A DNA stretch of 64,000 nucleotides from Phaeosaccion multiseriatum (taxonomy: Eukaryota; Ochrophyta, other classes): the NCBI GenBank assembly GCA_965112735.1, contig OZ218964.1:868001-932000 (forward strand), given 5' to 3'. Position numbers and translations under genes: made by a program. The notes under the pieces were generated by a model. The model saw only the letters and a list, made by a program, of their open reading frames with translations, searched no databases and was not told where the DNA came from. This document shows, piece by piece, positions 1 through 13,766 of the stretch. The first letter of the stretch is position 1; every line of letters begins with the position of its first letter.

Positions 1-307
1 CCTCTGTCGTGGGAGGGTCCTCCACACTCTCCTCGATCCCCTCTCTTCCCCCTGCCCCTCTGCCCCTCTTTGCCCGTTGCTGTTGCTAACCCTAACGGAT
101 CGATCGCCTACCTATCGGGCGCTGCACTCGAGAGTGAAGGCTCACAAAAGCCCCCACCCCTTCGCAGAACCCTTTCTGGCGAGAAGAGAGACCTTGAACA
201 ACCTAACAACACATATCAAGTCATCAGCTCACTCGCTCACTCGCTCACTCACCGACTCACTGGCCACTCACTCACCCACTCACTCACACACTCACTTAGT
301 ACCCAAT
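1..307. other. No gene seen; CACT-rich tract
   Basis: Sequence downstream of the HHIP-like gene stop. It contains a degenerate tandem of CACT/CACTCA units at about 225-300 and nothing that looks like an exon. Confidence 0.5.
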
Positions 308-3300
308 TCAGTACCCAATCTTGTTCCTCAGGCGCGTCGCAGGCAGCTGGGCATTCCCGCGGTACATAGGATTCACACCAGAAACAACTTCGTCCTCCAA
401 CTCCTCCTCCTCCTCCCCCTCGTCCTTGGCGGAGTCTAGCCCTGTGTCCGTCTTGTCATCACCACCACCCCCGTCCCTGTCCTGATCCCATGTGTCCTCC
501 ATTCCAGGAGTGCCCATAATCGAGTTTGGGGTACCGGTCACAATCGCATCTCGATCACCCCACACGTCATCCTTGTCCACTCCTCCTCCACTCACCACGG
601 TAGGGGCATTCGATTGACCTTTCCCGCCCCTACCAGCACCGCCCCCCCCGCCCGACGGCATGTGCACTCTACGTTGCTCCCAATATCTCCACAAAGCATA
701 CCCCCCAAAGGCCACGAGGAGAAGGGAGCAGCCCGCGGTCACACCTACCCAGGCGGCCTTCTCGGTCGCAGAGCCGCCTCCTCCTCCTCCCCCTGCGCCC
801 AGGTCTGATCCAAGTTGCACATCCCCGCGATCACGCAGAGAAGGATTGGCTGACGGTGCGGGCGTAGGAAGGCGCCACGGTGGAAGGACCGGATCCGACG
901 CGGCAGGCGTGTTCGCACCCTCCTCCTCTACCACTTCCTCCTCTTGCTCTTCCTCCTCCCCCTCCTCCTCCCCCCCCTCCTCCTCTACCACCACCCCCTC
1001 CTCCTCCTCTACCTCCCCCCCCTCCCCCCCAGCCCCCACTTCCACCTCCTCCTCCTCTATCTCCTCCTCCTCCTCCTCCCCCCCCACAACCTCCTCCTCC
1101 ACCTCCTCCTCCTCCTCCTCCACCACCACCTCCTCCACCTCCTCCTCCTCCTCCTCCTCCTCCTCCTCCTCCTCCTCCTCCTCCTCCTCCTCTACCACCG
1201 GTGCCGGGCTGGGCTCTTCAGCGTCTTCCTGGACCGGAGGAGGCGTCTCTACATCTGTGCTTGAGCCCAACCCTAAATTGGCGACTGTTGGTGGTGCTGT
1301 TGGTGGTAGAGTTGGTTGTACAGTTGGTGGGGCTGTTGGTGGTACGGTTGGTGGGGATGTTGGTGGTACGGTTGGCGCTCCTGTTGGTTGAGCGGTTGGT
1401 GGTGAGGTGGGTGGCCCAGGAGTGGGTACGGGGGTGGGTGGCGAAGGCCCGAAGAACGCCGTGTCATCGCAGTCCAGGTATGGACAGGGGAGGTTGTAGA
1501 AAGTCACGGACTCCGGGTCCTGCGTCTCAACTGTTTGGAAGGAGAGCACGTAAACCTCTCCGTTGCGGTCCCGGGCTGTTAAAAGGGAGGAGGATGGGGG
1601 ATGAGGGATGGGGGATAGGATTTAGTGACAAGGAGGAGGAGGAGGAGGAGGAGGAGGAGGATGAGGAGGAAGAGAGGAAGGAGGGAGGAGGAAGAGAGGA
1701 AGGAGGGAGGACGCAGTGAGGACGCGGTGGCATCTCATTGTCGTATGGCTGAACACGCGCACACACAGGTGTGAGGGGTGAGGTGTGAGGTGTGAGGTGT
1801 GAGGTGTGAGGGGTGAGGGGTGAGGTGTGAGGGGTGAGGTGTGAGGGATGAGATGTGAGGGGTGAGGTGTGAGGGATGAGATGTGCTCACCGAAAGTGGC
1901 CGTGAAGGGAAACCCCTCATCCCAGAGCTCCGTCGCATGAAACGCTCCCTCCCCCATCTTCAGTCTTACAAGCTTCTTACTGGCCGTCTCGTAGTCAGTG
2001 AAGAAGAAGTTGCCGTCATACACGTCGTTGTACACAGCTCCACGGTACACAAAGCCACCCGTTATGCTCAGTCCGGTGATGCCCAAGTCTGAGGAGAGGG
2101 AGGGAGGGAGGGAGGGAGGACGGAAGGAAGAGGGAGAGGGAGAGGGAGAGGAAGGAAGAGGGAGGGGGAGAGGGAGAGGCAGTGAAAAAGGGGCAAGGAA
2201 CGCGGTGCGGGGGGGGTTAGGGTCCTGATTCGGCTTGCCGCGGCGCGCTAGAGCTTCCTTGGAGGCTGTATTGCTAGCGCAGCGCAGCGAGGGCGGCGAT
2301 GGCAGTCGAAGAGCCTGCATCCAAACACGCGCACGCACACACAGCGCCTCAAGTGCGAAGCTCTAGTTGGGGTAGTTTGCAGTTCCAGTGTGGGGGTCTC
2401 CTCGGCCTCTTAGATCCCTCTTACCTCCGCACAGCTCCGCGTCTGTGGCTCCGGGGTGACAGTACTCATAGGCAGGCAGCTGAGGGTAAGCGGGTGTATT
2501 TGCAAGGGATCGTGAGGGAGACAGGAGGGTGACGGGGAGAGTAGGGGGGTCTGATTTGATTGAGGGTGGAGGAGTGATAGATGGGGAAGGGGGAGAGTTA
2601 CAAAGGTGGAAACGTGACCCGCTCGTGGCACAAAACACACACGCATGCACGCACGCACGCAAGAGAGGCACCGGCAGCCCAGGCCTCTCTCTCTCTCTCT
2701 CTCTCTCTCTGCGCACCTCAAAGCTTGGATCTGCGCTCAGCTCGGCGCATGTGATGGGCTCTGGGTTGGCGGGGTTACAATACGAGCCCTCAAACACTGG
2801 CCAACCGTAGTTCTTGCCACCTTCCACCACCTTCACGGCCTCCATTGTCGCTTGCCCCACATCGCCGCAGTACAGCTCTATGGAGGGAAGGAGGGAAGGA
2901 GGCAGGGAGGCAGGGAGGCAGGGAGGGAGGGAAGGAGGGAAGGAGGGAAGGAAGGAAGGAAGGAGGGAGGGAGGGAGGGAGGGCTGAGGATTTGGCATTG
3001 ACCGACGAACAGCAAGGGGGAGGGCAATCAATCGCACTCTGCAACACATCACCAAGACAAGACCCCTCGTTTGTCACGGACGGATGCGCCTGTCGTAAGA
3101 CACTGCTTGAAGCAGCAAAAGCACACACGCGCGGAGACTAAACGCTTCACAATGCCCTCCTTCTCCCCTTCTCCCCTCCTCCCCTCCCACCCCGCAACTC
3201 GTGCCCTCCCACCTCCCTCACCCCCCCCGTGCATCTCTCTCACCTCCAGTGAGTGTGTCGAAGCTACACCTCCAAGGGTTGCGCATACCCCACGCCCACA

Positions 3301-4987
3301 CCTCCTCCTTGACATTGGCCTGCCCGACGAGGGGGTTGGTAGGCGGGATGGAATACATTTCCGCATCAGTCGCCAGGTTGGGATCGGTGCTGACTCTGAT
3401 CCGAAGCATCTTGCCGTTGAGTGAGTCGAGGTCTTGGGCGTTTCGGAATGTGTCATCACCGCCTCCGCCGTCGCCAGCGGAGATGTACAAGTCGTATGCA
3501 GAGTCAGCGCCCGAGAGAGCCGAGGCAGGCTTGAAAGAGAGGAAGCCTCCGTTGTGGTTGGAGGCTTGGCTCGGTATGTCAATGACCACTCGCTCGGAAG
3601 CAAGGGTGGCTGCCGCATCTCCCTCCACGTATACGAAGCGCGAGACTCGCGTGTTGGTAGTCTGCGTCGCCAGTGAGAGGTCCTCCACCGAGAAACAGAG
3701 GAAGAAGACCTGGCTGGTGGCGAAATCGGGTGCGAATTCTAAGTCAAAGACGCCCTGTTCTCCTCCCACAATCAGAAAGCCGTTGGTCGGGCTAGACGTG
3801 GTTCTTCGGTCGAACAGCGGCGAGGCGGTGGTGGCGGTGCGAACATGTGCGAGCTCGTGGACCGTTCCCACTTGACTGACGAGCCACCACGCCTCCTTGA
3901 CAGGATGGTACTTGGCGCTTACTACAGAGCTTGGCTGAGGATGGGAGGCGGGAGGGGAAGGTCGGGGCGGGCATATGGGCATATGGTGTGGTGAGCAAGG
4001 GAGGGAGGAGTCAGAGGCGGCGTATTGATGTTCGTACAAACAAATCCGTACACGCGTTACGCACATTCACACATACACACACACACGCACACACACACAC
4101 ACACACATACACACATACATGCACACACACACGCACACGCACACACACATACATACACACACACGCACACACGCACGCACCAAGACTCCTGGGGGCATGT
4201 CAGGGAACACCTCGGTCAGAGAAGTGGGGTCGTCTGAAGTGGCTCCCCGGTAGAAAGGGTAGCAGTAGTACGGATCCGGTTCTATCGTGTGAGCGTCGCA
4301 GAAGTCGTCAGTAAGGCCAGTCAGTGCCCGGTCCGATGCTGAGCTACAAGCTTCCATGTAGGCTGTGCAGAAGCTCGTGCTGAGCATCAGCGCGCCCTGT
4401 TCGTGAAGATGTACTGTCCAGGGGTGGCAGTCCGCACACAGCACTGCGTTTGTGTTTTGTTTTTTGTTTGTCGCGTGGTGCGTGCCAGGGAGGAGAATGG
4501 CGGGTAGCAGCAGCAGCAGAGGGGAGGGCGAGGGAGAAGGAGAGGAGTAAGTAGAGCAGACTTGGGCAGAGGGTATTTGGTCGGTGAGATGAACGAGTGA
4601 TTCAATGAACGTTCGGGAAGGAACGAGAAGGGTCGGCAAGGGGGACTGGAGGACACATGAAGAACTAGCACTCCTAGGGTGCCTTGAACGCTGCCTTCCC
4701 CTTATGAGTCTGCTACTACCATGCAGACACAACGCACCTTGTGCGTGCATGGACAGGCATGCGCTGCTGATACCGCTCGGTGTGGAGGCCGCAATGGCGG
4801 CATCCTCTGCGACGCTACAACAGCTCCCGTCAGGGTGGCTGTTAATTTCTGAGCAGAAGTCCAGAGTGGTGTCCGCCACAGGGGAAGAGAAATCGTTGCA
4901 TTGGGGGTGAGCTCTGCTGCAGGGCAGTGACAGCAGCAACAGCAGCAGCAGCGGCACCCCCTTCACGGCCTTACGCCGCTCACTCAT
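308..4987 (-). CDS. HHIP-like membrane protein: folate-receptor-like domain plus sugar-dehydrogenase propeller
   Basis: Seven exons: 4987-4738, 4443-4181, 3934-3244, 2877-2717, 2479-2425, 2088-1891, 1575-308; 961 residues, all phases agree. Residues 1-26 are a signal peptide (Leu-rich core after RRKAVKG). A Cys-rich segment to about residue 165 with C-A-D-C and F-C-x2-Y-x3-C resembles the folate-receptor-like domain of Hedgehog-interacting-protein-like proteins. Residues about 172-560 match the glucose/sorbosone dehydrogenase beta-propeller: [67 protein letters not shown]. Then follow a Pro-Thr repeat (PPT/APT), a long Glu run coded by CTC repeats, one membrane helix at about 811-838 and a Gly/Asp-rich tail. 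This predicts a type I surface protein with an extracellular propeller. Whether it oxidises sugars or binds a ligand cannot be told; animal HHIP is a binding protein. The final exon is open throughout but unusually low in complexity. Confidence 0.85.
928..1195. repeat. CTC triplet tract coding for polyglutamate
   Basis: Imperfect CTC/CTT/CCC triplets read on the minus strand as a Glu/Val/Gly run in the last exon of the HHIP-like gene. Opposite-strand open frames here (poly-Pro, poly-Ser) are artefacts of the repeat. Confidence 0.9.
1768..1882. repeat. GGTGTGAGGGGTGAG minisatellite in intron 6 of the HHIP-like gene
   Basis: Tandem units of GGTGTGAG and GGGTGAG with minor variation, confined to the intron between the last two exons. 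Confidence 0.85.
2881..2985. repeat. GGGA/GGAA microsatellite in intron 3 of the HHIP-like gene
   Basis: Four-base purine repeats (GGAA, GGGA, GGCA) just upstream of the fourth exon in transcript order. Similar tracts recur in introns throughout the window. Confidence 0.85.
4071..4180. repeat. CA/CATA microsatellite in intron 2 of the HHIP-like gene
   Basis: Alternating CA with CATA and CG interruptions, starting immediately after the exon 2 donor (GTGCGT on the minus strand). Confidence 0.85.
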
Positions 4988-6159
4988 CGCCGCAATGAGC
5001 TGCTGCTGCTACTGGTACTGGCGGAAGGGTCGGCGTTCCACCTCTCGCGTCACCGTCTCCCTCCCGATTTCCCCTCCCCCCCCCGCCCCTCTTTCTCTCT
5101 CCCTTCCCCTCTCTCTCTACTTGGAGCGTGGTATCGGCGAGGGAAATACTTCACCCTTTCCCCCTCTTCTTCTATTTTCTTTTGTCACAGATTCGCCAAT
5201 GGCCGTTCTTGGCCAGATGCCTCCTTCCTCGCGTGAAAGGCTACCCAGCGAGCTATGTGTTTTATTTTCAGTCTGTCCTGTACGCTGGAACGGTGCGCAC
5301 TAACATGTGTATAATAGCGATCTCGCTGAATTGGGGGTCGTCCCGTTACCGCCGTCGGAGTTTTTTACCCAATTTATTTATTTATTACCCAAAAAAAACA
5401 ACAATGTAGAATACAATGTAGAGGATAAAGAAAACGTCGCGAATGAAATGGTTTAAATTGTGTCAGTGGTGCTTCTGGTGCGATGGCATATGGCGTGGAG
5501 TCTTCACTTAAAAATGATGTCCGATGCTCGTGCTCTCTTGACTGGTGCGGCTCTTCCATCGACGTCGGCCAAAATGTCCTGGGGGCTCCTCTTCTTCCCA
5601 TCACTGGGTGCAAGAACGTTCTCAAAGTGCTCACCTTCCCTGTCAAGCACTGCTCCATTTCAACTCCCAAATCGACGCTGGCCAGCCTCATTACGGAAGG
5701 AAGACTGGGCCTAAAAAAAAGGATCGGTACGTACGTAAGCAGCAGGAGCAGCAGCAGCAGGAGCAGGAGCAGCAGGAGCAGGAGCAGCGGCAATGGCAAC
5801 AACTCAAGGAAGAGCCGTACTGGAGAGCCGGTGTGCTACAGGAAAAGGCAGTGGGGAGCTGGTCAAGAGGACAAATCGTAGAGGCACATGGTTAGAGCGC
5901 TGAGCAAGCAGCATTTTGGCCATTTGGAGGCATGTAGGATAATCGGACACGCTATTGAGCTGCCATCCTATCGCTGAGTCAGCAGTCAGCAGGCGGGCTC
6001 CAGCGCGCAGGCATATGGGTGGGGTAGGGCAGTGACGACACTTCTCGTCACGCTCCCAGGAGCTACCTACAAGGGTACGGAGCCTACCGCTCACTCCAAT
6101 TCCCCCTAATGTAAAGTGTGGACGTCCAGATGATAAGACGTACTAGAAATTGCTAAACC
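4988..6159. other. Intergenic, no supported gene
   Basis: Probable 5' region of the HHIP-like gene followed by unassigned sequence. A 142-codon minus-strand frame ending near 5374 starts in poly-Leu repeat and matches no family I know. An AGC/AGG triplet tract lies at about 5740-5790. An A8 run near 5391 precedes a sequence shift, but I see no clear element boundary. Confidence 0.4.
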
Positions 6160-6380
6160 TTACACGATCCACCCAAGTACTGTCCTTTCCTGTGCTTTAG
6201 CGCGCTGTCCTAGACGCTCCTAACTGCCCTTCCTTGTCACCGACCGAAAACTGTTACGCCCTCAACCCAAAATAGACCTCCTCTATTCCCAGTATCGAAG
6301 TGCAATCGAAAACTCCCCCCCCTCCTTGTCAGACTGGCAGCTATTGGCGCGTGCTCAGTAGCGTAGCTATGCAAACAGAG

Positions 6381-6394
6381 GTGTCAGGGGTCGA
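6381..6394. repeat. TIR-like motif GTGTCAGGGGTCGA at the stop of RGS copy 1
   Basis: Same 14-mer as the ends of the small elements at 41555-41641 and, in part, 46598-46757. On the minus strand it supplies the codons for the terminal residues F-D-P and the TGA stop. Confidence 0.7.
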
Positions 6395-8264
6395 AGCCAC
6401 GGACTGGTAGGGAGGTGTCATTGCTCGGGACCATGGAAGAGAGAAGCATGCGTCTCGCCGTGTCCACGCCATCTCCGCCAGTATCTACTGTCGTCGCAAG
6501 CTCGTCCCGGGCCAGGTCGTTGGTCTGCTCGATGGCCATGCGTGACAGCGTCTCCAGATACTCCGGGGTGGTCTTGAACTTGGCGAGGAAGTTGCTGTCC
6601 AGCAATGCGTACACCTCCCCCACAGCCGGACCGAAAACGGATCTCCGGCTGTCCAGCTGCAATGTGCGATACGTACGAGTGCGGGCGCAGTCAGAGTATG
6701 AATTGCGAGGGGAGGGAAGAGCGTACCCAATGAGCGACGGAATCTGACTCTGCTTCCCCACGGCCACCAGGCCTGGCGTGAGACCTTCCCTCACTCCCTT
6801 CCTCAGTCTCTTGCTTCTTCTTACCTTGTCGCTGCTGCAGAAGACCGCCGGATCCATGAGCCGCATCGTGTTCACACGCATGTTTGAATGAATATTCACC
6901 TCCATGTCGGAGAACTGCTGAATGAACTTGCGACACGTGTCCACGTACATAGCATGGACGCTCTTCAAACTACTGCCACTACTCCTCCTAGGCTTCGCAA
7001 CGACAACTTCTTGCAGCAGCAGCTGCTGCGACTGCTCTTGCTGCTCCAGCCCCTCCTCCTGCTCCTGTACTGGCTTTGTGCCTTCCCCCTCTGCAGCGAC
7101 AAGCGCTGCATCGTACTTCTCCACGGCCCGGAGGAATTCAAGACTTTCGACGCATATGGCCCGTCGAAGAAAGTCCTCAAACAGCGGCGACATTTCGGTG
7201 CACGCCAGAATATCTCTTGTGTTGGCATAGGCGCTTCCATCACGAAGAGTGGTCACATTGTGCCTCGAGGCTAGGGCCGTCTCGGGACATACCTTGTTAT
7301 TGTTGCTGTTGTTGACCATGCCGCCTCCGAGCCTCGGTTTTAGCATTTGCTTTCGGATCCTGGGGTCCCTGATCCAGCGCAAATTCCCCCACCAAAACAA
7401 GCTCATGATCGGACACACGGCACAGAAAGCTGCGAAGAGTAGGTTGATGCTTGTTGTCGTGTGGAAGGAATGGCTGAGATCTGACACCATGCGGAACACA
7501 AAGAAGCTACCGGCACACGCACCAAAGACGCTGAAGCTGATGAGTAGCTCCTGTCCGACCAGCAAATCGTCGTTGGAATTGTAAACTGCCTTGGCCCATG
7601 CGAATACCAAGCCAGTAAAAGCCACGGCAGATCCCGCAGCGAGTACCCAAGGCTGAAACATGTAGCAAAGGGAATCGGGGCCATCGGTGAAGACGAAGGG
7701 CTTCCAAACAATCACCGCTATGATTAGGGGTGTGGTACTCAGGCTCGACCCGATCACCATCCTCCATGCCCACTTGGGGTTGATGATGTAGCGGTACTTC
7801 TCCCGGGTCTCACGGCCGCTCGTTGCCACCACCATCTTCACCCCCCGCAAAATAAATGCCAAGCCTGGGCACAGTAAGCAACAAGTTGAGCAGCGACGAG
7901 CATGGAAACAAGAAAAGAGGATATGAATCGTTAGGAGCATGTGCTGATGGAGAGCGATGCTGGTCTCTTGCAGCCGCACGCCCCACCCTTGACCGCTCGA
8001 CTCACCCACTGTGCTGAAGCCGACCCAGCTATCAACCACGATAAAGGCACATGAGAAGGTTGCCTCCTCGAGGCGGCGAATCTCGCCAAGAAGAATGACT
8101 CCTGTCGTTAGAACCAGGTAAAGGGTATGGCTCAGAATGAGGCCCGGGAACCTCGCCCGGATAAGCGGGACATCTCTGGACTTCCACAGCCACCACGCCT
8201 TGGGAAGTACCACTGACAAGTAAAGGGCAAACAACACAACGATTGTGATTGACAGTGCGTGCAT
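6384..8264 (-). CDS. Seven-transmembrane RGS protein, copy 1
   Basis: Exons 8264-8006, 7864-6825 and 6656-6384 give 523 residues. Seven hydrophobic helices fill residues 1 to about 265 (from ITIVVLFALYL to INLLFAAFCAV). An RGS domain follows at about 310-505: LFEDFLRRAICVESLEFLRAV, FIQQFSDMEVNI and FGPAVGEVYALLDSNFLAKF match RGS helices. This is the layout of plant AtRGS1-type proteins: a plasma-membrane 7TM sensor whose cytoplasmic RGS domain speeds GTP hydrolysis by a G-alpha subunit; the function here is inferred. The linker has only a short Asn/Ser run near 7300. Both introns (141 and 168 bp) are multiples of three without stops, so the locus stays open even if they are retained; the splice sites are supported by consensus and by the RGS alignment. 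The stop codon lies in a TIR-like motif. Confidence 0.85.
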   Translation of the reverse strand: MHALSITIVVLFALYLSVVLPKAWWLWKSRDVPLIRARFPGLILSHTLYLVLTTGVILLGEIRRLEEATFSCAFIVVDSWVGFSTVGESSGQGWGVRLQETSIALHQHMLLTIHILFSCFHARRCSTCCLLCPGLAFILRGVKMVVATSGRETREKYRYIINPKWAWRMVIGSSLSTTPLIIAVIVWKPFVFTDGPDSLCYMFQPWVLAAGSAVAFTGLVFAWAKAVYNSNDDLLVGQELLISFSVFGACAGSFFVFRMVSDLSHSFHTTTSINLLFAAFCAVCPIMSLFWWGNLRWIRDPRIRKQMLKPRLGGGMVNNSNNNKVCPETALASRHNVTTLRDGSAYANTRDILACTEMSPLFEDFLRRAICVESLEFLRAVEKYDAALVAAEGEGTKPVQEQEEGLEQQEQSQQLLLQEVVVAKPRRSSGSSLKSVHAMYVDTCRKFIQQFSDMEVNIHSNMRVNTMRLMDPAVFCSSDKVRRSKRLRKGVREGLTPGLVAVGKQSQIPSLIGYALPSPRNSYSDCARTRTYRTLQLDSRRSVFGPAVGEVYALLDSNFLAKFKTTPEYLETLSRMAIEQTNDLARDELATTVDTGGDGVDTARRMLLSSMVPSNDTSLPVRGFDP

Positions 8265-8387
8265 CGTGTTGATGTGCGTTGCTCCCGTCACAATTATGAA
8301 GTACTACGAAGTACATGTATTTCAGGCCTGTGTCGGTTACGGAATGAAAAATGAAAAGTGGCCTTTTTTTTTTTTTTTTTTTTTTTT

Positions 8388-8795
8388 ACTGTGATTTCGC
8401 GGTTGAGTGGCACTTTTGACGCCCAATTACGCCCCATTAATTTTTTTTTACGCCAAATGACGATTTTTTTGACGACGTTTGACGACGTTTGACGACGCTT
8501 TAGCCCCCTAGTTGACGCCCTTTGACGCCCTTTGACGCACTTTGACGCCCTTTTATCTTAATTCGCCTTAATTTCGTCTAAAAAAAATCACGGAAAAAAA
8601 AATCACGGAAAAGGGCGTCAAAGGGCGTCAAAGAGCGTCAAAAGGCGTCAAAAGGCGTCAAAAGGCGTCAAATAGGGGGCTAAAGCGTCGTCAAACGTCG
8701 TCAAACGTCGTCAAAAAAATCGTCATTTGGCGTAAAAAAAAATTAATGGGGCGTAATTGGGCGTCAAAAGTGCCACTCAACCGCGAAATCACAGT
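8388..8795. mobile_element. 408 bp foldback (MITE-like) element
   Basis: Near-perfect long inverted repeat. The left end ACTGTGATTTCGCGG (8388) is mirrored by CCGCGAAATCACAGT ending at 8795, and the arms stay complementary over roughly 180 bp each. Each arm holds runs of GACGACGTTT and of TTTGACGCCC subrepeats; the short centre is near 8590. It has no coding capacity. A 25-base T run abuts the left end and an AT-rich stretch the right, so a target duplication cannot be read. It lies between the two RGS copies, just upstream of copy 1. Confidence 0.88.
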
Positions 8796-9324
8796 ATCAA
8801 TTTTATTTTTTTTAAATGGGTACTGCCGAAATTGACAAGTCAAAGCGAGTGCGAAGGCTGAACAGTGTGGTCCTTCACGGCCTCTGCAAATGCAGGTCGA
8901 GACGGCTCTTGTCTCACTGCAGGTCCGATCTCCCCATCCCCTTTCCTTTCCGCTCAGATGACCTCCTGCGTGGCGTCATGACCGCTCTGCTCACCGAAGC
9001 CGATGAGCTCCTCCAACGTCTCGCCGGAAGAGCCGGGGTAACTGCTGTCGCTCTCGCTGTCGGAAGACGGGGCGCTCATCGCGAGAGCGACTGTTCGCGC
9101 AGTCGCTGCGTCGAGCTTTAAGCACAGAGATGTGGCCTGCTGCCGCGGCCTTGCTTCATCGAGGTCGGAAAAGTAACAGCTGTCGAGAAAAACCGGGACG
9201 GGAGACACAAGAAGAGAGAAGGAGGGAAAGAGAGAGCGGGCGAGGAGTTAAGAGAGGGGCACAGCAGCACAACACTCAGCTTATCACCCTCTCTCTCTCT
9301 TCACCACTCTGTGTCTCTCCCTCC

Positions 9325-9375
<51 letters not shown>

Positions 9376-9776
9376 TCTCTCTCTTTCTCTCTCGACCTTT
9401 CTGTGCTTACCAATTGATCAAACCGCTGTTGTCAATCTGTGCCGAACCGGAAGCAGCCTTGGTCACGCTGCGCGGTTTACTGCCGGGCTGGCTGGTGCGG
9501 TGGAGTCATCGTCAAAGACTCGTCACAGATGCGGCAGCCGCCGCCAACAGCTCCTTGTCTCCTTCCTTTGCTGACACCTTTCAATCCTCCTCTGGTGAAC
9601 CTTTGGCTCTGCCCCTCCTCGCTTCCTTGCCACTTTGAGTAGGAGTGCTCGTCTTGTTGCTCTGTCGAGTAGGGGGCGCCATGGTGCTGTTGCTGGTAAA
9701 TGGGACTATGCAGGAGGCGTAGAGAAGGAAGGAAAAGAGAAAACAAAGAGATTTGAGACGGGAGAAGGATGGAACA
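8796..9776. other. Spacer between RGS copies; no supported gene
   Basis: Contains a minus-strand frame at 9208-8954 with an acidic Ser-rich stretch (SAPSSDSESDSSYPGSSG) that I do not recognise, and a TC microsatellite. No family match and no consistent splice structure. Confidence 0.4.
9328..9394. repeat. TC dinucleotide microsatellite
   Basis: Almost pure CT/TC run with a few CCC and TTT interruptions, in the spacer between the RGS copies. Confidence 0.9.
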
Positions 9777-10000
9777 TTACACGATCCACCCAAGTACTGT
9801 CCTTTCCTGTGCTTTAGCGCGCTGTCCTAGACGCTCCTAACTGCCCTTCCTTGTCACCGACCGAAAACTGTTACGCCCTCAACCCAAAATAGACCTCCTC
9901 TATTCCCAGTATCGAAGTGCAATCGAAAACTCCCCCCCCTCCTTGTCAGACTGGCAGCTATTGGCGTGTGCTCAGTAGCGTAGCTATGCAAACAGAGGTG

Positions 10001-12563
<2,563 letters not shown>

Positions 12564-12601
12564 CGTGTTGATGTGTGTTGCTCCCGTCTCAATTATGAAG
12601 T

Positions 12602-13766
12602 AAAAAATAAAAAAGCCCTTTGGGGGCCGTTACGGAATTCATTCGTATACTACGTCCTGACACCTCGACCCCTCTCTCTCTCTCCCTCTCACACTGCTGC
12701 ATACTTGAAATTGTTTATATTGTATAAGGGAGGGGTACATGCGATTTCCAGGGGATGCCAAAGCAGGGCGGGCAGACGCGTCTCTGCCTCGCCCTTACTC
12801 CCATCCCACCCCGTGGATCATGGATTCCCGATAATCCTACTCGTCCCCCCGGGCCGGGGGGGTGGGGAAACTTTTGCTGTCGCTGCCGTCTCCTTCTACG
12901 CGGTGGACTGCTGGGCTGCTCCGCCCCTTCGCTGTCCTTCTCACCGCGCTGAGCTCTTCGGCACTTGCTACAACTCTTGCGACGCCGTACTCGCGTCGCC
13001 TCCTCTTTCCACAGTTGTGAATGCTCGATTCTTGCTATACCCCGGTGGAGTGAACGTATTACGTGGCCGCACGGGCCGTTGGGCCCTTGCGTCAGTCGGC
13101 GCGGCGTGCCCTTGCCTTCGACCATTTTCTAACTGCCTATCCTCCCCGTTTCCTGAAAATACGTTCTTCGATACTATCGACTCGTAAACTCGCTCTGCTC
13201 GAAAAACTACCTTTTTCTCCTTTTCTTTTTTTTCCCTCCGACCCGACTGGGCCAGAGGCTCCTCCTCTTTATTGAGTGCTTAGCTTTCCACAGAGAGCGA
13301 CGAGACGCACGCACTCACACACAGAACCAAGGTGCCAGGTCGTCTTGTAGCACCCTCACCCCGCCGCCCGGTCTATTCACCACCGGCCTTCTCTGCCTCC
13401 TCTCTCGAGGCGACGACGCAGCCGAAAACGCAGAGAGAGCAAAGCGCCTCCCTCCTCCTCCTCCTCCTCCCTTCAATTCTACAAGCCCCCTACCGTACAC
13501 AGAGCGTACTCTAATATGTTTACAACCCCCTGTTCAGCCCCACCCCGAAAATCGGACGCCGTGGGCCCCACTTGCAAACGACCCGTCATTCCGCGCTCGC
13601 ACAAAGCACAAGAGGCGAGGCGGTTCGTACCAGGTAGCCGCTGTTCCACCGCTGGTGTCCCATCCATTTGCCTCCCACCGCCTCTCCGCCTGCCGCCTCA
13701 CTGCTGCGGCTACTGCTGCTTCATCTGCTGCTTCCTGTCCTTGTCCTTGTCCTTGTTCTTCTCCTC
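12602..13766. other. Intergenic, no supported gene
   Basis: Upstream of RGS copy 2 and downstream of the BTB/WD40 gene. It has GC-rich stretches with a palindrome-like CCCCCCGGGCCGGGGGGG near 12846 and several long frames that match nothing. A degenerate TGACACCTCGACCCC near 12658 resembles the TIR motif. Confidence 0.4.

Larger units (their letters stand above)
6160..8302. repeat. Direct tandem duplication, copy 1 (7TM-RGS locus)
   Basis: Sequence from TTACACGATCC at 6160 to ATTATGAAGTA near 8302 recurs at 9777-12601, including the 3' flank and both introns. The copies differ by scattered substitutions, a 39 bp indel in intron 1 and the asparagine-codon expansion in copy 2, so the duplication is fairly recent. 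Confidence 0.93.

Noticed and set aside
1622-2338. 238-codon minus-strand frame crossing the GGTGTGAG repeat
   Set aside because: Only its 2088-1891 part is coding; the rest is intron and minisatellite.
5374-5802. 142-codon minus-strand frame beginning with poly-Leu
   Set aside because: The start lies in an AGC/AGG triplet tract and the rest matches no family; kept only as unassigned sequence.
6384-8291. 635-residue single-exon model for RGS copy 1
   Set aside because: It would read through two introns whose splice sites are conserved in copy 2, where intron 1 differs in length; the spliced model keeps helix 3 and the RGS domain intact.
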